From Aradus depressus (lineage: Eukaryota; Arthropoda; Insecta; Hemiptera; Aradidae): a stretch of 64,000 nucleotides of DNA. A program made the position numbers and the translations under genes. The stretch spans positions 8,618,001 to 8,682,000 of the forward strand of contig OY759214.1 of NCBI GenBank assembly GCA_963662175.1, given 5' to 3'. Shown here one piece after another: positions 10,701-22,700 of the stretch; within the stretch, counting starts at the first letter, position 1, and every line of letters starts with the position of its first letter. A model generated the notes under the pieces. The model searched no databases. It saw nothing but the letters and a program-made list of their open reading frames with translations, and had not been told where the DNA came from.

Positions 10701-13700
10701 ACTTGGCTAGGCAAACTTTAGGACTCCAGCAGTATGGTCGGTCTCAGGTCCACCAGAGCGAGGAAAGAGCGCACGTTGGTAGGCAATGTGATCTCATAGT
10801 TGCAGCCAGCGCATGAGGCACAAACAAAACAAAAAAAATCATTTCATACACACTGATTTCTCTAACCTAGCTGTCAGTTCTCATTCTTACAATCAAATAT
10901 AACAAACAATTTTTTTAGTATTATTGTTTAATAACATCACCAGAAAAGGGATAATTCAATCGCTTTTACACCTAGACCCTTTCATATAAATAGATAAGTT
11001 TATAAAATAATGTTAATAAAATGGAAATATTGTTTTCATGTCACAGGAAAATTGTATGTGAGACGTACAAAGAAGACATTATAAAGATAGACCAAGGATA
11101 ATTCTTTAAATTTGTTACCAACATTTTACTTATAGTTTTTGTACATTAAAAACTAGACGGTGCGCGGGTTCCACGCCATCGTTCACCGCCTGTTTACACT
11201 ATAAGTATATAAGAATGTCTTTCAGAGTTACAACAATAATATCAACATATTTAAATGATGTTCCATTTCTAAGGGGTAGTTGTCTTTAGCCGAAGCTCAA
11301 ATAAGTGGTTATGATTTTCAAAACGGAATAATGAAAACAAACTGTTTTTTAATTAAAAATCCAGCTCGATAGAAAGAAGCCCAGGAGATAGCTCGAACCT
11401 CATTCAGTTTCTTCAAAATTGTTTATGGGGAATCGAAGGTATACAAATTCCAAACCTCAGGATATTGGAAAAAATAACAAATTTCCAAGTTTACCTCTAA
11501 AAATTAAATTTCTGAAAATGCTTACGGGTAGTTTTTTAGAGGATGAATCACAGATACTAAATTCAAAACGAACAATGTTATCTGCAAGACAACAAGTGGA
11601 CATTGTTGGATCTTCAGAGAAAACAAAATGAAGAATAATTTGTTCTTCCTAGTATTCTTTAAAACAAGACAAAAATAATTGATAATGAAAAAACTAATGG
11701 TTTTTTGTTTTTTAATATTGTCTATTTCACAAAATATAAACAATATAAGTGAGTACTCTCGGAATTGCTACCAACATCAGCAAAGACTTAACTAATATTA
11801 TCAGTAATCGTTAAGTAATAATAATAATAATATCAGTATTCGTTAAGTAATGACTGATGACGATAGGAATACTGAAAGTACTCCCATATATTGTATATAT
11901 TTTGTAGAATCGAATATATTTCAAAAAAATTATAAATTAAAATTATATATTTTTCTTTTTTCAAATAAAAAAAAAAGAAGTGGACTATAAAACTTTTATT
12001 TTGTTCTTTGAATGCAACTCGAGAGGGTTAGTTCGTTTGTGTTCCCATCCCACCGATTTTATGTATGATAAGAGCTCAGTATAAATATTATGCACTTAAT
12101 GACGAAAATACATTTCTAAGTGTGAGCTATTGAACCAGGAACCGAAGGGTGGACATGTTAAACGATGACGGAAATTTCAACGGTGGAACTGTGTCTTCCA
12201 AAAGCTGTAAAACCCCCTCAGCAATGGCCTAATATACTAAGGGTAGATTATTAAAAAAATCGAATATAATATATGACATACTCTAGGCATAAACTACACT
12301 GAATATTCTACCGATTCAACCCTAATTATTGGTGAGGGAAAATAATAGAGAGAGTGAAGCAGTTACAGTTAGTGAGTCCTGTTTACAGTGTCTCCTAATG
12401 TACCGTCTCCGGACTGGGAACTGTAATTATACCTTATACCCTACCATGGACTTGAGGTGTGTCATGAACCCGGGCACTGTCGACTTGTACGAGTCCCGCT
12501 GGCGCACTCGGTTCCAGTAGTTGGACAATTCCGGCTTCTTACCAGATTCCCAAAACCTGCAAAAAAAAAAAAATATGAAGTTTTTAAATATTAAACATTC
12601 ATTGTACTGAAAATATGTTAGAATGCATGTTACCTGTAGGAACATACACCAGGAATGAAATCGTTCGTTGTGTAGCACTTACAACAACGTGCTCGTTCAT
12701 TGATGATCCATTCAGTCGTGAAAATCATATCAGTTTTAGAGAATATAATTTCTTGTGTGAGCTTTATTATTAAAAAAGATAGCGGGGTCTCAGTATACTG
12801 GGAAATAGAAACATGGTGGGGAGAGTGGGGGTTCTATTATCCGTTTTAACATGTGATGAATTTGGTCAGTTCAAAAACTTCTATCAAATGTCAGAAACAG
12901 ACTTCGAATGGTTCCTTAATTTGGTTGGACCCGTCATTTCAAAATAGTGCCACCAATAGAAAGATGTCTAACTATTCGATTTTTTGCAGGCGATTCATAC
13001 GCTAGTTTGAAATATACATATTTAAAAAATGTATTTACCTATAGTTTTCGTTGGTTCGTTTGTTTTCAAATGTTTGCATTTGAAATTTCTTGAATGGTTC
13101 GTTGTTAAACAGAACAGGGTCGAACCTTTTCCCTTGCGATCAGCTTTAGTGAAAATGCACCCTTAAACACAACTTAAACTCAAATGTTAAGATTTGTCGA
13201 GCCTCAAGAGGACTGGGCCTCAACCAGGAACATACTCGTACGAGTAGTAAAGTTCCTTCAGGCTATTAATATATTATATTTTATTATTTAAATCTCTAAT
13301 TTTGTTACTAATGAACTTGTTGTTTTTTTTCCTTTTCTTGGCCTTAGTTTTTCACCATAGCCAGTCTATGTAATATTAAATTTAGACTTTTGCATTCACC
13401 GACCCTAAAAACTGCACAATACTACCATATATCTCAGTATTGTTTGATGCCAATAATGTGGTGTAGCAAAAAGGCTGTGTTACCAATTTCTCTACAGTGG
13501 ATAACATTGTTAATCGTTCTATTTGGTATTTGCTACAACTCATAATCATGTGCTCCAGAGTCTCGACCTCGTCACAATGCCTACACATGGAGGTTTCGGT
13601 CAGACCTATTCTGTGAAGATACCATCCACAAATACCGTGGTTAGCTCTCAGTCGGCAAATTGACCTACAAAAGTCCTTCGTTAGATTTTCCCCATGGAAC

Positions 13701-16700
13701 CATGGTTTGAGCTGAGCTTGTGGATTAATTTTCTTATAAAATGATCCTTTCTCCGAAGAAGCGTACTCCTGCTGCCAATCGAACCACAATCTCTTCCTCA
13801 CCTCTCCAAACAAGTCTATATAGGGAAGACAGGACTTGCCAAGGGCTGTCCCCTCTGAGACTGCTCTCCTCGCCAAACTGTCCGCCATCTCATTGCCCTT
13901 AATATCCGCATGTCCCTTCACCCAAACAAACCTAACTCTTGTTCCTTTATTCTCAAGCAAGCAGACACTTTCTACGATCTCCAATACAATGTTGTTGATA
14001 TTCTTATAAGTGAAATTGCTTAGTTGCCCTAACGAGAGTTGACTATCGCTGAAAATAACCAAATTTCTAGTTTCATCCATCTTCAAAGCATATTTGAGGG
14101 ACTCTAAAATAGCTATAAGTTCAGCAGACACCACAGAGAAACAAGATGGTAAAGAGAACAAATCCCTGTAGTCCCTCTGAGGATCGTAAAAAGCCGAGCC
14201 ACAACCTTGTTCACACTTAGCTCCATCCGTGAAAATGACATCTAATCAAATCTTCGACCATTCTATCATGGTCAATAACATCGGCTTTGTGCGGCACATA
14301 CACTAAGATCTTTTTAAATAAATGCGGATAATCTATATTAAAAATAGAGATTTTATCTGACTTATGGATAGAATCGTGAAATTGATGGTAACTGAGAAAA
14401 CTATATGAAAGGAGAGGAGGTTTTTTCTTGTTGTTTATGACCGGCTATGTACTTCCCTAGCATCAATGAATCAAACACGTAGATTTTCAAAGGTGTCCGC
14501 TCTCCCTCCAATTCCAATCGACCGTTTGTGCTAAAACTAATGATTTGACTTACACAGTGGCTTCTCAATCATTCTAAATGTTCTCATCATTTCAGCAATA
14601 CAAAATGTATGTCTATTTTTAATAATCCACTGGAATTCGTCAGATTTTGAATTGAATGGGTGTCTGGAAAAAGGTCGTATATCATGATTATTTTAAAAAA
14701 AAAAGGTTTTTTCATGGAAGAAGGACCTATGTGATGTGGAGGAAACACCTGCATAGTTTTAAATTCAACACTCTGCCACTAGATGTCATGAACCTTGATT
14801 AATGAAGGCGAGAACGGACAAGGTCACGTGGAAGAGAGGCCTATATTATCTTTAGTAGTGTGATAAAAAAAATTATTTAAAATAATAATTAAATAAATAC
14901 AATTCTATACGTCGTTACCTTCACAGTAGTCACTATACTTTTGCAGTATTTTGTATTAATCAATAATTATTTTTTAAATAGAAATAAAAGACATTGTCTT
15001 CCCACTGTTTTATTTTACACCAGAACCGGTTTTCGACGCAACAGCGTATTCATCAGTGGTTCATCCCACCCACAGAGCACAGCGACTAGAAGACAAACAA
15101 CCAGTTGTCTTCTAACCGCTGTGCTCTGTGGGTGGGATGAACCACTGATGATGACGCCGTTGCGTCGAAAACCGGATCTGGTGTAAAATAAAACAGTCGG
15201 AAGACAACGTCTTTTATTTCTATTAGAAATCTCATCCCACAACATCTTACTATCACATATGAATTATTTTTTTATGTTTCGACCTTATTTAGGAATAAAA
15301 TCGTAAAAAAAGTCTTTCTGTTTCCAGTCTTTTTCCAATGGAAAAAGGGCCTATGACATTTTCAGCTGGTTTTTATTATAATGCAATTGTTTCAGTTCAA
15401 AATCGCGCTCCTGTAAAATTTGACAAACCTGACATAGGCCCTTCTTTCAGACACCCATTCAATTATCAAATTTTTCGTTTTGTATCATGCCTTTGAATAA
15501 ATAATTGTTGAAAGTGTCAAGTGTATCTGCCCATCTTAGTCTCCTAGTCCTGACTTTTTGCTATGTGGCAGAATAGTCAATAGATATTGGCTTAAAAAAC
15601 AAAACAAATATGTAACTTTATCTCATGATCCTGGATCTATTCTAGATTATAAATACAGAGTCATCTTATGCGACCCTTTGAAATTTATCTAACATTCAAT
15701 GTCGCTTTTAATTGTATATATTAGTTTTATAATTATTTTAGTGCTAAGATGAATATCTCTATATTAAAAATCACTAGTTTGCGTTTTTTACACTCGATGT
15801 ACATCTTTTTAACTTAATCTTCAATATTATTTATACTCATAAGGTATCATTATTCAATTATTATTGTCATTTGAACGATCATAGTTCAACTCATACTCAT
15901 TATTATCCGCATATTAATTACTTAAGATTTTCATAATATTAAACTTTTATTAACTCAATTTTTAAAAAAAGTTAAATAAATTTTCAATAAATGTCATAAA
16001 ATAAAACGAATGTCTACTTTTTTCATTTTCGTCCCGCTGTGAGTTGGGCAAATGTTATGTCTGAGTGTAAAAGTGATTTGTGTATTGACATAGTGTATAG
16101 AAAAGGGCCCAATGCTCTGCCAGGACTTCTGCATTTATTGGAAAGATATCTGACAACTCAGTACTCTGAGACTCTCTGAAATATTAAATTTATTATTCAG
16201 TTTTAAAAATAAATAACAATGACAAATTATTACTATGATTGTTTATTTTCTTCCGAAATTTACCTTATCCGATAGTTGATTGTTTCAAAAGTGTTCTAAT
16301 CTAAATTTAAAATTGATGATTTAAAATATTAAACCTCTATATAATTTACTTATTACTCTATTTACTAGTTTATTAAAATCGAACTATAACTTGAAGCCAC
16401 GTTGGCCGAGCGGGCTAAAGCGTAGCGCTTTGGTCGCAAGATATTACTTTCACATGGTTGTAGGTTCGAATCCTGTCGGGGAAAGTTTTATTTCATTGAT
16501 AGAACGGCTTACCAGGGGTCATGAATCTTGTGTAAATAACCCGCGTGGCTCAACATTGAACTTAACCATCCATCTGACACTAAAAAAAAACAAAATATAA
16601 TACCTGTGAGCAAGGCCGATGAGATTGAGCCGTTCAAGAAGCATGGTGAGCGCCACATCGGCCACAGTGAAATCACGGGAGACCAGCCAGTACTCTTTGT

Positions 16701-19700
16701 CTGCACAAAACACAACACAAAAACAGAACATTATTATTAAATATTTTGAAAATGTGAGCAGGTCCGGTCTTTTTTTTTTTCCATGGTAAGTCATATTTGG
16801 TACCTACAAAGACAATAAAAGAGAGCGTCGGTAGCTCAGTGGTATGCGTGCTTGTTTACTGAGCTCAAGATCGCGGATTCGAAGCCCACCCGAGGCCCTT
16901 AGTTTATTTTATCTAGAGAGGTAAAATAAACTTGAGCACGCCGTCCTTCGTTAAGCGATGGTCCCGAGCCTGTACGATGTCAGGTACTCGTTAAAGACTC
17001 CTACCCTAAGTGAATAAAAATTAAGGGCAGACAAAATTTATGACTTCCATAGTAGAGTCGTGTTCATGTCCACAAGAGTGACGAAAGAGCGCTCTGGTAG
17101 TAGGCGATATGACTTCGTAGTTAAAGCACGGACAAGAGTCATAGTAACTAACTAACTAACAAGAAACAATTTGTGTGCAAAGTTTGAAAAAAATCAGAAT
17201 AAGCATTAAGGAGCTATCGTGCGAATGGAGACAAATGTTCTAAATGCCACACCTCATCTTCATCTTCAGTTATTGTGACTCATGTCAGGTCATTAACTGA
17301 TAGATAATTATCGCCTACTACCAGAGTGCTCTTTCGTCGCTATGATGGACTCTATAGTCGAAGTTCTAAATTTTGCGCTATAACGAGTACCTGACATAGT
17401 ACAGGCTCGGAACCATGGCATAACGTGCGTAAAATAACTTTCAAGGACTCGGCAGGGTCTCAAACCACGATGTTAAGCTCAGAAGGCAAGCATGCCACCT
17501 CTGAGCTACTGACGCTCTCTTTTACATATACATACATATATATATATATATTCATATGAACGCTAAAGCTTTGCAAAAGGTCATTCCTGCAATAACACCA
17601 CACAAGAAATATCCAAACCTCTCGAGCATTTTGCTTGAAAAACTTAGGTCAGAAGTGCACTTTCATATATTTTGTTTAATTTCAGCCTTTCAACACATTG
17701 TGGTTGCATAACTTTCTTTCACCATGGAAATGGAAAAATAATTTACTATATTTAATAGATCTACAAAAAAAAAAAAATAAAAAATAAATAATAGGGTGGA
17801 ACATGGATTATTTATTCAACCTTAAAATAGGTATAAATAACAAATATGATAAAATATGGAAGCAACCAATTTCACGGGTTGCCAACGGAAATCTATAGTT
17901 TATATGAAAGAGAGAGAGGATGCCAATTAGAGTCACGAAAGGAGGAATATCAATACACAATACTTCTGCTAAATGGAACAGATCGAAAAAGTCGCCACAA
18001 TGTACTTATACACATCGAATCTATCAACCAATTTTTCAAATTCCGCCGAAAATTAATAGGTGTCGCCCTTATGAGGTTGTCGATACATTCATTCTATCGG
18101 GAGTTATCGTATTCATTGACACACACATTTCTGTTTTTTGTTAATTTTTGGAATCGTGGGGTTGGAAAACATGAAATTCCGAAAAACACTCAACATCTAT
18201 TTTCTGACCCATTGGGAGAAGAAGTAAAAAAAAAAAAAGGATGCAATTTTCTGTTTTTTTTTCTGTGTGTGAATTCAAAACTTTGAAACCTACCGTTCCA
18301 AAATGACACATATTTTTTAATTGAAGCCCTGGTAAGAATCACAAAAAAAAAAAAACAATTGTTTTCTCTGATTCTAATCTTTGCAGACCCAACGATTAAC
18401 AATATTTTGATAAAGACTAATGGAAATAATAGTACATAGAATGAGAATATTCGATATTCGAGCAAATTTTTGATTTAACAAAATTGATGGGGTTAGTATC
18501 AAAATGGTCCAAGTGTCAATTTTGAAATTTTTTCGTTAAACGCATAATGGGGTTCAAAAATGATAGTTCTGTTCAGGATAAAAGTTGTACAAGTGAAATC
18601 CTAGCCACTGCTGAGATCTAGTGGGAAATCACTTATACCATTTTAGTGACATGGACGAGTAACTTACGAAATTAAGATTTTTATTCAATTTTATGGTTTG
18701 CTAACAGCAACTTTCACCATAAAAGCAGAAGACAAAATATTTCCAGTTTCGATAAATTATAATTTTTTTAAATCAGTTAAGAACTTAATGCACACTTTCT
18801 ACAAAATTTTAAAAATGTCACTTAGACCATTTTGATTCTAACCCTGTCAATTATAAAAATACCTTCATGAGAAGCCAGTTCACTTTCAACTTCATTGAAT
18901 GTTTCGTCGACCTGATTCAACAGATCCAGATAACTCTCCTTATTCGAGACCAGCTCCCGGGTCTTTTCATGCTGAGCCACTTTCTCCAAAAGGACTTCTT
19001 TACATTTTGGATTTTCTTCAGCAACCTTCGTCAGTTTTTCTGGAGTTTTTTCAAAAGCAACTAAATAAAAAATAAAAAAAATATGAGCTTCAAGTGGAGT
19101 GGCACTCGGGAATGGGAGAAAACACTTTTACCCGCTCCATATTATTTACTATCTTTTCTCATATCTGTTAAAAAACAAGAAATTTAATTCAGTACTATCA
19201 TTTAAGATAATATAAGGTAAGATCATTTTACAGGTTCCATGTTTAGTTTTCAATATACTTACCTATTATATTAACACATTTAAAGTAAAAAATATATTGA
19301 AACGATTTCCTATCTTACCTTGTTGTTGAGATGCCTTTGGCAATATATAAATAAAAATATGAAAAGTGAAATGAATAAAATAACGATTAATAATCTCAAG
19401 GGATGAGTTATTTTTAATAATAATAATAAAAATGCAGAAATATTGTTAGTAAACTAGAAGTAACCATTTTGGTCATTTTTCCTTATACTTTTCCTCGGCG
19501 TTTGTTTTACAGAATGAGGAGTTCTTTTCTTTGAAAACTGACATTGCAGAGATATTGTGAAATAATTCAAATGAACTTGAAAGAAATAAAACTTGTTTAT
19601 TTATGATATTGTCTAATTTCACTAACTATATTTACATGGGAGTACTTTCGGTATTTCTACCATCCTCAGCCAAAAGCATAAGAGATAAGACTCCTCCGAC

Positions 19701-22700
19701 TCCTCGTCTTATCTCTTATGCTTTTGGCTGAGGATGGTAGAAATACCGAAAGTACTCCCATGTAAATATAGTTAGTGAAATTAGACAATATCATAAATAA
19801 ACAAGTTTTATTTCTTTCAAGTTCGTTCTTTTCTTTGTTTTTACCCCTGATTGAAAAATTATTTTTTTATTAAAAAAATTGAAAAAAACTATTTTTTTTT
19901 AAGAGAATATGGTCGGGAAATTCTTTTTCATAAAAACTAATTTAAAATTCATGTTTCCCATGTCGAAAAACCATTGAATATAGATTTTGGTTCAAAAAAC
20001 GTTCGCAGAATGAATTTGCAATTGGAAGTTTTTGAAAACTCATTTAATCGTGTATTGCACAAAGTCTACTTAACCGATTTTAACGAATGTTATGACGTTT
20101 GAAAGAACTCGTCGAGATCATTCCACCGATGTAGAAACCATGATATTTGATCAATGCTTTCTACTCCAAAAATAAGGTTCAAAATGAACATGAATTTTTA
20201 CTATCTTTGTCAAGTTTTTTATAGTAAGCACAGTTCAACCTAGACATATGATACATCGTTGGGAATAGGAAGTAAATATCTTTAAAAATTTCTATCAAAA
20301 ATCAAAATAGATTAATTAGATTTAAAGTTATAAGCGTTTATAGTTGACACTTCAAAAATGGTCTCATAAAATTTGGGGTCCAAAAACCGATAATTTTTGC
20401 TTTGAACCAAAATCTGTATTCAATGGTTTTTCAACATGGGAAACATGAATTAAAAAAAAACTTTTCCCAACCATGTTCACTTAGAAAAAAATAGTTTTTT
20501 CAAATTTGTTAATCATTTCACTGCTTACATCAACGCGAAAATATTTTTTTCTGAAATTTGGGTTAAAAAGAAAAAAAATGACGTAGAGAACTCCTCATTC
20601 GATAAAACACAAACCGAGGAAAAAAATTACGAAAAATGACCAAAATGAAATTTCAAAACTTTTTTGCGACCAAACCAAGACCCATTGGAACGAAAGGTGA
20701 GACACGTGTCTTCTTATTTTTGACATAGAACATGAAATAAAGTTTTATCAACATCCGTGACCCCGACATCGTATCCTGTGAAAACCACCATCAATGAAAC
20801 TTCTTAGTTCGAATCATTTGTAATAAATTAAGTTTCCTAGAACTTACTTCTTTTTTACGCGAATTGACTGAATAATTAGTTGGTGTCTCACTTAGGGGCA
20901 TATTAATCCTCACATACAATTTAAAGTGATACTTCATTATAGTGACAGTTATTTGGGTTTTTGAGGCAACTCTCTAATCCCATTTCTTTCGGTCTATTGG
21001 GCTGAAAATTAACAGTCGTCTGGCTTTTAGACCCACAGATAAAATTTCACATACACATATTTATTTGTCTGAGTTATTGGTCCCGTTCGAACCTTCATTT
21101 TTCATTTTTGAATTCAGGGGGTTTAGAAAACATGCAGTGAAAACGTAACAGTTTTTTGACTTATAATACAATTTCCATATATAGCTGCGCAAACAAACCA
21201 ATTCACATTGAAAGATTTATAAATAAAAATGTAGAAGAAGGTTGTCTGTACATTGGCTATTTTTGCTGAGCAAATTTCAATCGAACCTCACATTTTCAAT
21301 CTAACTATTCAAGATACATATGATTTTTTGAAGAATCGTTATTCAAAAGAACTCCAAAATGTTGATTCTTGTATAAGTCAAAAACACTATTTTTAATTTT
21401 TTTTTAAATATTGTCCATTCCACAAGAAAGTTATTACAACTACCGGCATTACATCACACTAATCCGAAACCGATAATTTATGTATACATTTCTTGAGGAA
21501 TAGACTATATGTTTCTTAAACTTCTCTGGGATGTTGAAATGTTTATTTTTTTCCGGGATTTTTTCTAGAGGTGTACTCTTTTTTCTTTTTTGACAAAAAT
21601 TGTCAAAATGCCGGAAAAAATTAACAAATAGACTATATTTAAAAAAATAATTCTTCTTCAATTTATTTATTATAACTTTTCACAGAAAGTGAACGTTTCT
21701 CAACATAGAAGTAGTAAAAATGATATATGTTGTAGTAACATCTCTAGTGAAATGAGCCCACCCCACCCTCATAGCTAAAAATATATATATATTTTGTATT
21801 TTCATTAGCAACATCTTATCTTCAGAAAATCATAAAAATTAGAAAGATCAAGATTTGGCATGGTTAATGTCCCCCATCTTACCTAAATAAATTGTGTAAC
21901 TAAAGAATATTTACTTAACAGATTACGTAACGCTAAGTGCAGTTTTGCTTTTAGACTTTTCGCATTTCTGAGTAAAATTAATTTAGTGAAACCATGTTTT
22001 ATGCACTGATAAAAGCGATTAAGATAAACAAAGGCTGCGCTCCCAAAATCTGGGTTCAAGGGCATTCTGTAGTAACGAGTGGCAGAAATAATAATTGCAA
22101 AGATTCTACTGATAGATGACTGACAATTAAAACAAAAAGCATAACAAATATCTCTTACAATAAAACATCGGAGAGAGCTCATCACTGCAAAGTTGCCAAC
22201 TTTTCAGGAGAAGTGAAACAATAAGTAATTAGGCTTACTAAAATTTTGTTACTTGGCGTTTTCATTTCGAAAGTAAAATAGAATTAAAAATTTAAAAAGT
22301 AAAAACTTAAATATTTTGATTGAATAAAAACAGAAAAAAAAAACGGGATTAGCCCAAACCTTTCATAAATGACCTGACAGGAGAGATGAATGGCATTTTT
22401 TGGTTTTGAGCAAGTTCAGGAAAATATAAAGTTCCAAAAGTAACAGTGTTGCCATTGATTGCATCTATCATTTCACGAAACCTATTCATTTTCTGTTTTT
22501 GGACAGAATCCTGAGGTATCAACCGGGGTTGGCCATCTGAAAAAAAATTAAAAATTAATCCAAGAAGCAATTTCCGAACCATTTTTTTCAAACCAAAGAG
22601 AAAATAAGCACTTATAAAATAAAACAGAATTATCGAGAATTATTATTTTTTTAAATTTATTTTTCTTGTAGAGGTGAAAAAATAATCTGAAAGAAAACGA

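Noticed and set aside
15015..15245. Mirror ORFs of 81 and 76 aa
   Set aside because: They are the two strands of a palindromic MITE.
16395..16485. Functional tRNA-Leu or tRNA-Ser gene
   Set aside because: A and B boxes are good, but the acceptor-stem ends do not pair and the sequence continues into a SINE body with an A-rich tail.
16823..16905. Independent tRNA gene at the SINE head
   Set aside because: The same head recurs with the same body at several loci, so it is the promoter of a SINE.
17846..18465. Overlapping ORFs on both strands
   Set aside because: Driven by A/T runs; no conserved motif; they lie within an intron of copy B.
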